A DNA stretch of 42,592 nucleotides from Bacteroidaceae bacterium (GTDB lineage Bacteria; Bacteroidota; Bacteroidia; Bacteroidales; Bacteroidaceae): positions 20,363-62,954 of the forward strand of contig JABUUE010000002.1 of the NCBI GenBank assembly GCA_021443335.1. The letters run 5' to 3'. The notes under the pieces are model-generated. The model did not search any database and had not been told where the DNA came from. It was given only the letters and a program-made list of their open reading frames with translations. The position numbers and the translations under genes were made by a program. Of this stretch, positions 10,242 to 19,635 are shown piece after piece; position 1 is the stretch's first letter; each line of letters starts with the position of its first letter.

Positions 10242-13067
10242 ATGAAAAAATCTTTTACTTTATCCTTGATAATGTTGCTCTTTGCATCGCTGTCAGCTGC
10301 AGCGCAGAATGCATCATACGAAGATGTTGCCGGTGTTCTTTCTTGGGCTAATGGCAATGAGACAAACGCTACTGCCAGCGCGGAAATCACGGATGCCGTG
10401 CTTGAGACGAGCGTGAAAGTAGGTTCAGACCTTAGTGTTACTGGTCCGACATCTTATTCTTCTATTCCTGAATTTACCGTTCCGCTTATGACTTACCAAC
10501 CTTCTACAGGTAATCCCGGTTGTGTCAGCGGCGACATGGTTGAGTACAAGATTAAGTTGAAGAAGGGCTTGACTTTCAAACCTACATCCGTTTCTTTTGA
10601 TGCTGTCAAGGAAGGCACTGACAACGCCTATTTCTCTTGGAGCTACACTGTTGACGGAACGGAAGGCGACATCGTGGCTTACAGCACGCCAAAGGAGCAA
10701 ATCCGTCGTAACAATAACGCAAACCCTACAGCTCCATACACTCATGAGGAAACTATTAATGCCAATGGCGGCCGTGAATTCACTCTCCGTTTCTATATGT
10801 CGAATGTTGACTCTTCAAAGAAGATGTCTATCGGCAACATCAAGATTAACGGTGTTGTAAACGGCACTGCTGAAGGTCGCGCGTTCAAGAATTTCGCCAT
10901 CGACATGACTGCCAATCCTTATCGTGTGACTGTTCCTGCCGACGGTGTTCTTCCTGACGGAGTAAAGGTGGAAGGAAACTATCACAACGAACATGGATAT
11001 TACAAGCCTGTTTTCACTGTTCCTGTAGATGGTCCGGTAAAGTTCTCTATCGGAAACTGCCAGTACAGCGGTACTGACATCGTTATCAAGTCTGGCGATG
11101 AAGTGCTTGCAACTTTGCCAGGCGCAGGAGCTTGCGGCAGTCTTACTACCTGGACTTACAACAGCGAGACACCAGCAACGCTCACAATAAATGGTCCTCA
11201 GTACTGTCCTTCGTTTGCGGCAGAGGCTTGTGAGCTTATTCCTATAGTTGAGGTTTCTTATTACGACACCGACGGCTCTCTCCTCGGCAAGGAGGACATT
11301 CAGGGTGGCTCTGCTCTTGAATACAAATATGGTGAGGCTGACGTGAAGGTGGCACAGGGCGAGAAGTTCCGCGGATGGTTTGCTTCTACACAGTCAACTG
11401 CACTGAAAGTTCCTGCTGGCACAAGCGTTCAGGAGAACCTTAAGCTTTACGCTCGTGCTACAAAGATTGAGGAGCCAACTTCTACCTCACGCTTCACCTA
11501 CGACCTCACAAAGCCTTACTTCTATGTTGAGGACCACGAGGTGATAACTATCGACGGCAAGTATTACAACAATCACGGCTGGATTGTCAATAAAGGTGGA
11601 GCGATAAAGGTTAATGTAAGCGGCAAGTGCTATGTAACTGTAAACAACTGCCAGTACTCGGCTGCATCTAATGCGACAGTCACAGACGAGAGCGGTACAA
11701 AGATTGCTGAGTTCCCTGTAAAGAGCGGTGCTTGCGGCGAAGCATTCACATTTGTTTATGACGGTCAGCCGGGATGGCTTACAATCACCTTCCCAGAAGG
11801 CTCTTACACTCATGGCGTAAGTGTTTGGAATGTTGTCGAGTTCCTTGATTATGACGAGGCTACTGGCTATTACAAGGTTAACGCAAGCGATGTGTCAAGT
11901 TTCCTCTTGGCTCTCAGGGCAGCTGCGTCAAAAGAAGGCGCGAAGATATTCTTGCCAGACGGTGTTTATGACCTTGGAACAGATGTTCTCACGGGCGTAT
12001 CCGGAAAAAAGGTTTCTATCATAGGTCAGTCTATGAAGAACACTATCATCAAGAACGCTCCTCCAAAAGACCAGGAAGGTATTGACAAAACAGCTACTCT
12101 CATCAACACTGCTTCTGAGCTTTATCTTCAGGACCTCACACTGCGCAACGCAATGGCTTTTGATGGCAGTACTGGTCGCGCTGTAGCACTTCACGACAAG
12201 GGCAACAAGACCATCTGTAAGAATGTCAGCCTGGAATCGTACCAAGACACTTATTACAGCAATAACAACAGTGCTTGCAACTATTTCGAAGATGGTGAGA
12301 TTCACGGAGTTGTTGACTATGTCTGCGGTGGCGGCGATGTCTATTTCAACCATGTGAAGTTTGTAAACGAGGCAATCAAGGATGCTACACCTGCAGCACC
12401 TTATGGCGCAAAGAAATACGGCTATGTGATGAACAACTGTATTATCGAAACGCTTTGTAGCAAGTTCAATCTCGGTCGTTCTTGGGGACCATATTCAGGA
12501 CTTGCTTGGATTAATACTACCATCAACCAACCAGAAAAGCTCATCGCTACTCGCTTCAATGTTACCGGCATGAATAGCGCTGCCGACAAGTTTGTGGAGT
12601 ATAATTCTGTGGATGTTAACGGTAAGGTGTTAACGCCTGCCTCAAACATTCTTGAGTTCACTCATAGCAGTGGTAACAAGAAGTATGAGACTGTTCTCAC
12701 CGCTGAGCAGGCTGCTGAATATGCCATAGAAAAAGTCTTCCCTGATTGGCGTCCAGAGGAGATTGCCGTACAGGTGCAATATGTAGAAGGCGAAGACCTC
12801 ACCGGCAATGTTTATCTTGTTGACGGTAAGCTCTATGCAGGAACACTGCCAGCTGGCAAGATTAAGGTTCGCAAGGCTAACTCTCGCGGTGGTTTCGGCC
12901 CAGAGGTTGAAACAACTTTTGACCCTGCTGCAATAAAGAATGTCGTTCCGGCGGAGAAGAAATCTGTAAAGGCTGTATATAATGTGGGTGGACAGATGGT
13001 TTCGCAAGGTTATAACGGAACAAAGATTATCGTTTATTCTGACGGAACAACATTGAAAGTGAAATAA
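10242..13067 (+). CDS. Secreted multidomain pectinesterase
   Basis: 941 residues with signal peptide (KKSFTLSLIMLLFASLSAAAQ). The right-handed beta-helix pectin methylesterase domain covers roughly residues 545-855. It has the diagnostic sites YQDTYY (Gln668, Asp669), GVVDYVCGGG (Asp692) and LGRSWG (Arg746), so the catalytic set is intact and it should de-esterify pectin. Upstream are two related modules (about 217-330 and 416-530), each containing the signature NCQYS (N272 and N469) and a following GACG motif; they may bind carbohydrate. The C-terminal tail (VYNVGGQMVSQGYNGTKIIV) resembles the degenerate sorting tails of Prevotella exported proteins. A strong terminator follows, so it is probably the last gene of its unit. 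Confidence 0.9.
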   Translation: MKKSFTLSLIMLLFASLSAAAQNASYEDVAGVLSWANGNETNATASAEITDAVLETSVKVGSDLSVTGPTSYSSIPEFTVPLMTYQPSTGNPGCVSGDMVEYKIKLKKGLTFKPTSVSFDAVKEGTDNAYFSWSYTVDGTEGDIVAYSTPKEQIRRNNNANPTAPYTHEETINANGGREFTLRFYMSNVDSSKKMSIGNIKINGVVNGTAEGRAFKNFAIDMTANPYRVTVPADGVLPDGVKVEGNYHNEHGYYKPVFTVPVDGPVKFSIGNCQYSGTDIVIKSGDEVLATLPGAGACGSLTTWTYNSETPATLTINGPQYCPSFAAEACELIPIVEVSYYDTDGSLLGKEDIQGGSALEYKYGEADVKVAQGEKFRGWFASTQSTALKVPAGTSVQENLKLYARATKIEEPTSTSRFTYDLTKPYFYVEDHEVITIDGKYYNNHGWIVNKGGAIKVNVSGKCYVTVNNCQYSAASNATVTDESGTKIAEFPVKSGACGEAFTFVYDGQPGWLTITFPEGSYTHGVSVWNVVEFLDYDEATGYYKVNASDVSSFLLALRAAASKEGAKIFLPDGVYDLGTDVLTGVSGKKVSIIGQSMKNTIIKNAPPKDQEGIDKTATLINTASELYLQDLTLRNAMAFDGSTGRAVALHDKGNKTICKNVSLESYQDTYYSNNNSACNYFEDGEIHGVVDYVCGGGDVYFNHVKFVNEAIKDATPAAPYGAKKYGYVMNNCIIETLCSKFNLGRSWGPYSGLAWINTTINQPEKLIATRFNVTGMNSAADKFVEYNSVDVNGKVLTPASNILEFTHSSGNKKYETVLTAEQAAEYAIEKVFPDWRPEEIAVQVQYVEGEDLTGNVYLVDGKLYAGTLPAGKIKVRKANSRGGFGPEVETTFDPAAIKNVVPAEKKSVKAVYNVGGQMVSQGYNGTKIIVYSDGTTLKVK

Positions 13068-13088
13068 TCAGTTCTTGATACTATAATT

Positions 13089-13126
13089 GAAATGCGTCTC
13101 TAAAGGTAGGGGCGCATTTCTTTTTT
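13089..13126 (+). terminator. Rho-independent terminator of the pectinesterase gene
   Basis: A 12-bp stem (GAAATGCGTCTC 13089-13100 with GGGGCGCATTTC 13109-13120, some G-U pairs), 8-nt loop and T6 tract, 22 bp after the stop codon. Confidence 0.9.
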
Positions 13127-13223
13127 GATAAGGAAATTTGGGGTAAAGGTTATTAAGATTTAATGAACTTTTTGGGTTAAATCATTTACTTTCGTATATC
13201 AAAAAAAAATAATTTCAATTTAT

Positions 13224-13254
13224 TTTGAAATATCTTTGCATAATCGTAACTTTG
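13224..13254 (+). promoter_or_regulatory. Promoter of the PurF paralogue
   Basis: TTTG (13224-13227), 19 nt, TAACTTTG (13247-13254). A second -7-like TATCTTTG lies at 13231-13238. The ATG at 13280 would follow a leader of about 20 nt. Confidence 0.8.
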
Positions 13255-13279
13255 CGCTCAGAAAACCAAAAACTATACT

Positions 13280-14692
13280 ATGGGCGGCTTTTTTGGAACA
13301 ATCTCCACTCAATCTTGCGCCAGTGACCTCTTCTATGGCACTGACTACAATTCACACCTCGGAACGAAACGAGGAGGTATGTGTACCTACGACCACGAAT
13401 CAGGTCGTTTTTGCAGAAAGATTCATAATCTTGAGAGTTCTTATTTCAGAACGAAATTCGAGGATGACCTCGCAAAGTTCCTTGGAAACTCAGGCATTGG
13501 CGTAATCTCTGACACAGACCCGCAACCTATTGTTTTTAACTCTCATCTCGGCAAGTTTGCTATTGTTACCGTTGCCAAAATCGTCAATATTGACGAATTG
13601 GAAAAGGAGCAACTCGACAATTACCATCACCTTGCGGAACTCTCTCAGGGCACTACAAACCCTACTGAGCTTGTAGCACTGCTTATCACTCAGGGAAAGG
13701 ATTTTGTTGAGGGAATTGAGAATGTGTATAAAAAAGTCAAGGGTTCTTGCTCAATGCTTATTTTGACTGAGAATGGCATCATTGCTGCGCGCGACCGTCT
13801 GGGCAGAACTCCTATTGTTGTAGGAAGAAAAGACAATGCTTGGGCTGTAACGTCAGAGTCAACGGCTTTCCCTAATCTCGGTTTCATCATCAACTCTTAT
13901 GTTGGTCCAGGTGAGATTATCCGTCTTACTCCTAATAAGATAGAGCAACTCCGTAAGCCGGAGCGTAAACTTCAGATTTGCTCTTTCCTTTGGATTTATT
14001 ATGGATTTCCCACTTCTTGCTACGAGGGAAAGAATGTGGAGCAGATGCGTCAGGAATGCGGAATAACAATGGGACAGGAAGATGACGTTGAAGTGGATTG
14101 CGCTTGCGGAATACCAGACTCTGGTATCGGAATGGCTCTCGGCTATGCAATTGGAAAGGGAATACCATATCACCGCACAATATCAAAATACACTCCTACC
14201 TGGCCACGCTCATTCACTCCAAGCAATCAGACAATGAGAGACCTTGTGGCAAAGATGAAACTTATCCCGAACTATGATATGTTGAAAGGAAAACGACTGC
14301 TCTTCTGTGATGATTCCATCGTACGCGGTACGCAGTTGAGAGGAAATGTCAAGGAGTTGTTTGACAATGGTGCAAAGGAGGTTCACATGCGTATAGCGTG
14401 TCCGCCGCTGATTTATCCTTGCCAATATGTGAATTTCACAGCGTCAAAGAGTGAGATGGAGCTTATCACGCGTAGAATAATCCGTGATTTTGAGGGCGAT
14501 TCCTCAAAGGATTTGGAGGAGTATGCAAAGACGGGTTCTGAGAAGCATGAAAGGCTTGTTGAGGAAATTCGCAAGCGTCTTGGTCTTACCTCGTTGAAGT
14601 TCTCAAAGATAGAAACTATTGTTAAGGCTATAGGCATTCCAAAGGAGTGTATCTGTACTCACTGCTTCGACGGCTCAAGCTATTTTGAATAA
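13280..14692 (+). CDS. Amidophosphoribosyltransferase (PurF) paralogue lacking the N-terminal cysteine
   Basis: 470-residue cytoplasmic protein with the PurF architecture: N-terminal Ntn glutamine amidotransferase fold and C-terminal PRTase. The PRPP loop LLFCDDSIVRGTQLRGN is intact, and IPDSGIGMALGYA matches the PurF core. However, the protein starts MGGFFGT where PurF has MCGIFG, so the Ntn nucleophile Cys is Gly. The glutamine-site motifs also differ (for example RGGMCTYD in place of the usual HRGQ region). Glutamine hydrolysis is therefore not expected. It might use free ammonia, act on another substrate or be regulatory. I recognise it as a recurrent Bacteroidetes paralogue often labelled amidophosphoribosyltransferase. 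It is monocistronic, with its own promoter. Confidence 0.85.
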   Translation: MGGFFGTISTQSCASDLFYGTDYNSHLGTKRGGMCTYDHESGRFCRKIHNLESSYFRTKFEDDLAKFLGNSGIGVISDTDPQPIVFNSHLGKFAIVTVAKIVNIDELEKEQLDNYHHLAELSQGTTNPTELVALLITQGKDFVEGIENVYKKVKGSCSMLILTENGIIAARDRLGRTPIVVGRKDNAWAVTSESTAFPNLGFIINSYVGPGEIIRLTPNKIEQLRKPERKLQICSFLWIYYGFPTSCYEGKNVEQMRQECGITMGQEDDVEVDCACGIPDSGIGMALGYAIGKGIPYHRTISKYTPTWPRSFTPSNQTMRDLVAKMKLIPNYDMLKGKRLLFCDDSIVRGTQLRGNVKELFDNGAKEVHMRIACPPLIYPCQYVNFTASKSEMELITRRIIRDFEGDSSKDLEEYAKTGSEKHERLVEEIRKRLGLTSLKFSKIETIVKAIGIPKECICTHCFDGSSYFE

Positions 14693-14713
14693 GATTTGAT
14701 ACCTTTTATAATC

Positions 14714-14767
14714 AAAAAAAAATACGGGTTCTATAAGTTGCACTTGCTGATCTATAGAACCCGTATT
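14714..14767 (-). terminator. Terminator of the DUF4450-like gene (perhaps bidirectional)
   Basis: A perfect 15-bp inverted repeat, AATACGGGTTCTATA (14721-14735) and TATAGAACCCGTATT (14753-14767), with a 17-nt loop. Read on the minus strand it is followed by a T9 run (14722-14714), 12 bp beyond the stop of the minus gene. It also sits just after the PurF-like gene on the plus strand. Confidence 0.85.
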
Positions 14768-14778
14768 AATTATTGCGC

Positions 14779-17628
14779 TTATTGATAAATCTTAGCCCTC
14801 ATCAAACCGATGACGACATCGTTAGAGAGTGGCTCGATTGTCAGGCTTTTCAGTTTCTTGCCTTTGTTTATAGGCATATAAAGAAGCACTGATGCTCCTC
14901 CTTCTATTCTGCGATTGTTGAACCTTGCTATCTCTTTGTCTTTGCCATTAGCAGTGTATCTTTCGTCCATCAGCGTTCCTTCAGGCTCGTTACCGCCACC
15001 AAGTTCCTCGATGTTGCGGAAGAGCTTGTTGCTTATGAACTGTCGGCGCAGAGGACGAGGAGTGTCAATCTTGAACGCTCTGTCGTCGGTGTAGAAATCT
15101 TGTTCTATTGGTGCCCAGTTATCTGGATTACGAAGCATGAGGGTGTCTGTTGTGTTGTCTGTATATTTCACGGTTATTTTGCCATTGTCGATGCGGCATT
15201 GCATGTGGTTTGTTGACCCTGCTAATTCAAGTAAAAGTCCTGTTCCTTTGCCCTTAATAGGGATTGTCACAGATGTTGGATAATTATCCCATAGTGAGGT
15301 GTAGATTATTGAATCCGCACATTTGATGTCTGCTGTTTCTTTCGTGCTGCACCAATCGCCTATACCTTGTTTTGGAATCTCCAATGTGGTGTAAGGTGAG
15401 CGTGGGGAAAGATATTCGTTCTTGAAGATATCTTCCACCTTAGCGTTAAAATGTTTGCTTAAATCGATTGACTTACCTTCCTTCTCAAGAATGTTGTCTG
15501 GCAGAATTGTGCAGTATCTTTTTGCGAGTTCTGCCTTGTTGTTAGGTAAACTCTCGGTTCGTCTTGCGTCGGAAGACCATCTGTTGTCCTCGATTCTGAT
15601 TCGTGGGTTTGTCTTGAAATGAGTGGTGACGCTAATCTTTGGCTGACCATCTTTTACATGATAGACATAGTCAATGTATGAGGTGTGAAGTTCAGCATGG
15701 TTCCAGTCTGACGGAAATCCTGGACGGATGAAAATCTCATTGTTAAGCATATCGGGATATATGCCGAATAATCCCTGGACGATAGCTCTTGACGCAATAC
15801 CGACACAGTCGGAGAAGTCACGGTAACATTCTCCGCGAGCGCGGTCGTAGAAACTAATCTGACCGAAGTTTCCTGGACAGTTTCCAAGATACATTCCATC
15901 CATTACATTGGCTTTGAATAGTTTGAAAGCCTCGTCTGGTCGAAATGCCTGCCAGTAGGCAAGAGCAGTGTGATAGACTTCTGCCGAAGCAACATTGTTG
16001 ATGCTCCATGAATAAGGAAGCCAGTTTGTTGTGGATATTGTCTGAAGTTTCTCGGGAGTCTTTATGTTTTTGTCCGGGAAGGAAACGGAGTCTATTTCAA
16101 TATCGATGTGCGGAATATTATTGTCAATCCATCGTGTGGCTTTTAGGTTTTGTTCGTCGTCGCTTGTCTCCGAGTCAATGGCGTGGTATATTGTCCATAT
16201 TGCCGGTGATTTGTGTAGGCGCTTGTTGCCCATAAAGTCTTGGAATTCAGCCCATACTCCCTCGTCTGGCATCCACAGTCGCTTGTTGATGGCTTCTTTT
16301 ATCTTTGCTGCTTCTTCTCGATATGGAGTAGCGTCAATGCCGAGCTTTTCGGCGATTTCTGCGGCAATCTTGTTCGCTCTGTAATTGTAAGCGGAAGAAT
16401 GTGTTACGGCGCCGCTATTATAATAAAGGGCGTCGCTTGCCCAGATGCAGCAATACGCATCGTACAATCCGTCATTGTCTGGGTCAAAATTTCGTTTCTC
16501 CCATTCAAGATGTCTTTGTATCACGGGGAACATCTTTCTGGCATAGTCAAGGTCGCCTGTCCATAAGATGTGCCAAAGAAGTTCGTCGATGTAAACAAGA
16601 TTCATGTCGTAATGGTGCATCTTGTTGTTTTGCTGTGGATTACGGCAGATATAACCATTAGAGTACATCTGTGTTCCCCATTTTTTTTCTGCACGCGCAA
16701 GGTTCATTGTGCTGTCTTGAGTGGGGTGAGGTATTGTCGCTGGCACATCTGTTACTTGCGATGCTGCGTAATTGTTGAAATGAGTGCGCGCTCTGTCTGT
16801 CCATCCGAGACAATCTCCCATATAAGCAGCTCGCCATCCGTTTAGGGGCATTCTCCATCCGTTAGCTCCATGCTGCCATACGCCAGTGTTGTCGTCCCAG
16901 CAGCCGTCGGCAGCCATTGCCAACGCTCCTCCTAATGTGTTTATATAAGGGTCGGGAGTAATTATCTTCATTGAACTGGCAATGTTTTTGCGATGTTCTT
17001 CCGCAAGACGTAAGAGTGTTTTCCCCTCAATGTCGCTGCAGGTGTGGATGTCATTGTCCTCAAACACAAGATAATGGCTATTGAGTGTAACCTCTTTAAT
17101 CAGTTCTCCTGCCTCGAAAGAATCGTTTGCGTCTGCCCCCATATCTCCTGATCTTTTGAGTTTCTTTGCCCTTATTGTGGAAAGTCTGCTGGTGATTTTG
17201 GTGTTGATATGGTCGGGTTGAAGCGGTGAGTTTGTAAAATAGAATATCGCTCCCTCCTTGTCTGCTAATGGGATAGATGTTATATGCAAAGTATCGGTTG
17301 ATATTCTGTTGTCGTAAACTTTATATGTGCGTTTTCCTGGACTATATCTCGCTTCGCAATATTTCGCTTCGTCGAGTGGCAAGTCGTTGATGAAGAATGA
17401 AATATTGTGTGATGTGGGCTTGTTGTATGAGGCAAAAACGGGATAATCCGATGTCTCAAGTCGCCATGTTGTGTTTGTCCCGTATAAAGGGCGCGTGAAG
17501 CGGTTTGCGCCGTTAACGCATACAAAATCTTCTCCATCAGGATAATAGTTAAGTTGACGTTTTTGCCCGTAAACGCTGATGGCGCATAATATTAGATTAA
17601 GTATTATAAATGACAGCCGTTTATTCAT
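14779..17628 (-). CDS. Secreted six-hairpin glycosidase-like protein (DUF4450 type)
   Basis: 949 residues with signal peptide (KRLSFIILNLILCAISVYGQ). The central region (about 230-650) reads as an (alpha/alpha)6-barrel: GCWDDNTGVWQHGANGWRMP, WTGDLDYARKMFPVIQRHLE and FDPDNDGLYDAYCCIWASD are typical of six-hairpin glycosidases, and the N-terminal 220 residues look like a beta-sandwich. I associate this organisation with the DUF4450 proteins found among Bacteroides polysaccharide enzymes. A glycan-degrading role is inferred from fold and from the pectin/hemicellulose enzymes nearby. The catalytic residues and substrate cannot be stated. It lies downstream of aspS but behind that gene's terminator, so it should have its own promoter, although I see no TAnnTTTG box in the 79-bp gap. 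Confidence 0.7.
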   Translation of the reverse strand: MNKRLSFIILNLILCAISVYGQKRQLNYYPDGEDFVCVNGANRFTRPLYGTNTTWRLETSDYPVFASYNKPTSHNISFFINDLPLDEAKYCEARYSPGKRTYKVYDNRISTDTLHITSIPLADKEGAIFYFTNSPLQPDHINTKITSRLSTIRAKKLKRSGDMGADANDSFEAGELIKEVTLNSHYLVFEDNDIHTCSDIEGKTLLRLAEEHRKNIASSMKIITPDPYINTLGGALAMAADGCWDDNTGVWQHGANGWRMPLNGWRAAYMGDCLGWTDRARTHFNNYAASQVTDVPATIPHPTQDSTMNLARAEKKWGTQMYSNGYICRNPQQNNKMHHYDMNLVYIDELLWHILWTGDLDYARKMFPVIQRHLEWEKRNFDPDNDGLYDAYCCIWASDALYYNSGAVTHSSAYNYRANKIAAEIAEKLGIDATPYREEAAKIKEAINKRLWMPDEGVWAEFQDFMGNKRLHKSPAIWTIYHAIDSETSDDEQNLKATRWIDNNIPHIDIEIDSVSFPDKNIKTPEKLQTISTTNWLPYSWSINNVASAEVYHTALAYWQAFRPDEAFKLFKANVMDGMYLGNCPGNFGQISFYDRARGECYRDFSDCVGIASRAIVQGLFGIYPDMLNNEIFIRPGFPSDWNHAELHTSYIDYVYHVKDGQPKISVTTHFKTNPRIRIEDNRWSSDARRTESLPNNKAELAKRYCTILPDNILEKEGKSIDLSKHFNAKVEDIFKNEYLSPRSPYTTLEIPKQGIGDWCSTKETADIKCADSIIYTSLWDNYPTSVTIPIKGKGTGLLLELAGSTNHMQCRIDNGKITVKYTDNTTDTLMLRNPDNWAPIEQDFYTDDRAFKIDTPRPLRRQFISNKLFRNIEELGGGNEPEGTLMDERYTANGKDKEIARFNNRRIEGGASVLLYMPINKGKKLKSLTIEPLSNDVVIGLMRAKIYQ

Positions 17629-17630
17629 AT

Positions 17631-17650
17631 TTTATAGAACCCACCTAAAA
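17631..17650. repeat. Short dispersed element TTTATAGAACC(C/T)ACCTAAAA, copy 1
   Basis: Twenty bases just upstream of the DUF4450-like start codon match, with one difference, the reverse strand of 25225-25244. A related copy is at 40694-40710. Its 3' A run doubles as the T tract of the aspS terminator on the other strand. Confidence 0.5.
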
Positions 17651-17686
17651 AATAGCCGCTTCATCTTGTTTAGGAAGAAGCGGCTA
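17647..17686 (-). terminator. Rho-independent terminator of aspS
   Basis: Stem TAGCCGCTTC (17653-17662) with GAAGCGGCTA (17677-17686), followed on the minus strand by T6 (17652-17647); 21 bp beyond the aspS stop. Confidence 0.9.
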
Positions 17687-17707
17687 ATGAGAATGTTTAT
17701 GATTATC

Positions 17708-19471
17708 TTATTTCTGTAAGTCAAGTTTGATTTGAAGTTCTTCTAACTGCTTCTCTGCTATCTGTCCCGGAGCATCAAGCATCACGTCGCGACCGGAATT
17801 GTTCTTTGGGAATGCGATGCAGTCACGGATAGAGTCAAGTCCTGCCATCAGACTCACGAAGCGGTCAAGACCGAAGGCAAGTCCTGCGTGTGGTGGAGCT
17901 CCATATTTGAACGCATTGATAAGGAATCCGAATTGTGCCATTGCCTGTTCCTGTGTGAAGCCAAGAATCTCAAACATTTTAGCTTGCAGTTGTCCATCGT
18001 GAATACGCAGTGAACCTCCTCCAACTTCAACACCATTGCAAACAAAGTCGTAAGCTTTCGCGCGAACTTGCTCTGGATGCTCATCAAGTAGCGGAATATC
18101 ATCAGGATTTGGCATTGTGAAAGGATGATGGGTTGCCATAAGTCGCTGTTCCTCATCGCTCCACTCAAACAGTGGGAAGTCAACAATCCAGAGACATTCA
18201 AACTTGTCTTTATTCTTCAAGCCAAGTCTTTCTGCCATTTCAAGACGAAGAGCACAAAGCTGAATACGGGTCTTGTTTGGATATTCGCCAGAGAGAATGA
18301 GCACCAAATCGCCTTTCTCTGCTTCCATTTTCTCTGCGAGTTGTGCAAGGATTTCTGGTGAGTAGAATTTGTCAACAGAACTTTTGATAGAACCGTCCTC
18401 GTTGACTTTCACATAAACAAGGCCTTTCGCTCCCACTTGTTGGCTCTTTACGAAATCTGTCAGTTGGTCAAGTTGTTTGCGTGTGTAGTTTGCGCAGCCC
18501 TTTACGCAGATGCCACCAATATATTTCGCCTGATTGAATACGGCAAAGTCAACATCTGTGCCATCAAAGAATTCCTTAAGCTCAACAAACTCCATTCCGA
18601 AGCGAAGGTCTGGTTTGTCAGAACCGAAGCGACGCATTGCCTCGTGCCAAGTCATTTGCTGCAACTTTGCCGGTAATTCAACTCCTCTTATCTCTTTGAA
18701 GAGGTGGCGTGCCAAATCTTCAAAAATCTGAATTACATCCTCTTGGTCAACAAAAGACATTTCACAGTCTATCTGTGTGAACTCTGGTTGTCTGTCTGCG
18801 CGCAAGTCCTCATCACGGAAGCATTTTGCAATCTGGAAATAGCGGTCAAAACCACTGACCATTAGCAGCTGCTTCAATGTCTGTGGAGATTGAGGCAGTG
18901 CGTAGAATTGTCCTGGATTCATGCGAGAAGGCACGACAAAGTCTCTTGCGCCCTCTGGTGTTGAGCCAATAAGTATAGGGGTTTCAACCTCAATAAAGTT
19001 TTGATTGTCAAGGAAATTGCGTATCAGTATTGTCATCTTATGACGCAGTTCCAGATTCTTGCGGACAGGGGTGCGGCGAAGGTCAAGGTAGCGGAACTTC
19101 ATGCGAAGATCGTCGCCACCGTCAGTGTTGTCCTCAATGGTGAATGGGGGAGTGATACTCTCGCTTAGTACACGGAGTTCTTTCACGATAATCTCTATGT
19201 CGCCTGTCGGTATATTGGCGTTTTTGCTTTGACGTTCAGCAACTTCGCCCTTTATCTGAATGCAGAATTCTCGTCCTAATTTGTTCGCCTTTTGACAAAG
19301 CTCTGCATCGTCTGCTTCATTGAAGACAAGTTGTGTTATACCGTAACGGTCGCGAATGTCAACAAATGTCATACCGCCCATTTTACGGCTTTTCTGTACC
19401 CAGCCTGCCAATGTTACCTGCTGGCCTGCGTTTTCAATGCGGAGTTCTCCGCAGGTGTTAGTTCTATACAT
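17708..19471 (-). CDS. aspS: Aspartyl-tRNA synthetase
   Basis: 587 residues, the usual bacterial length. It charges tRNA-Asp with aspartate in the cytoplasm. The N-terminal OB-fold anticodon-binding domain ([20 protein letters not shown]) is followed by the class II catalytic core with motif 2 ([18 protein letters not shown]) and motif 3 ([13 protein letters not shown]), and by the bacterial-type GAD insertion between them. The start ATG at 19471 lies 35 nt below a consensus promoter, and a strong terminator follows the stop, so it is a single-gene unit. Confidence 0.98.
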   Translation of the reverse strand: MYRTNTCGELRIENAGQQVTLAGWVQKSRKMGGMTFVDIRDRYGITQLVFNEADDAELCQKANKLGREFCIQIKGEVAERQSKNANIPTGDIEIIVKELRVLSESITPPFTIEDNTDGGDDLRMKFRYLDLRRTPVRKNLELRHKMTILIRNFLDNQNFIEVETPILIGSTPEGARDFVVPSRMNPGQFYALPQSPQTLKQLLMVSGFDRYFQIAKCFRDEDLRADRQPEFTQIDCEMSFVDQEDVIQIFEDLARHLFKEIRGVELPAKLQQMTWHEAMRRFGSDKPDLRFGMEFVELKEFFDGTDVDFAVFNQAKYIGGICVKGCANYTRKQLDQLTDFVKSQQVGAKGLVYVKVNEDGSIKSSVDKFYSPEILAQLAEKMEAEKGDLVLILSGEYPNKTRIQLCALRLEMAERLGLKNKDKFECLWIVDFPLFEWSDEEQRLMATHHPFTMPNPDDIPLLDEHPEQVRAKAYDFVCNGVEVGGGSLRIHDGQLQAKMFEILGFTQEQAMAQFGFLINAFKYGAPPHAGLAFGLDRFVSLMAGLDSIRDCIAFPKNNSGRDVMLDAPGQIAEKQLEELQIKLDLQK

Positions 19472-19505
19472 ATTATATATAATAGATGTTTTTGATTTCA
19501 GTCTG

Positions 19506-19536
19506 CAAAATTACTTAAAAATCAATAAAACACAAA
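19506..19536 (-). promoter_or_regulatory. aspS promoter
   Basis: Minus strand: TTTG (19536-19533), 19 nt, TAATTTTG (19513-19506). It is divergent from the DUF1573 promoter, whose -33 box starts only 27 bp away. Confidence 0.85.
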
Positions 19537-19562
19537 GAAAAACGTAAAAATTGTTAATTTTC

Positions 19563-19593
19563 TTTGCCCATACATAATATATATGTACTTTTG
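19563..19593 (+). promoter_or_regulatory. Promoter of the DUF1573-nudC unit
   Basis: TTTG (19563-19566), 19 nt, TACTTTTG (19586-19593). The ATG at 19636 follows about 35 nt after the expected start of transcription. Confidence 0.85.
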
Positions 19594-19635
19594 CAGATGA
19601 TAACAATAATAAAAGGCAAAGCCATAAAACCTATT

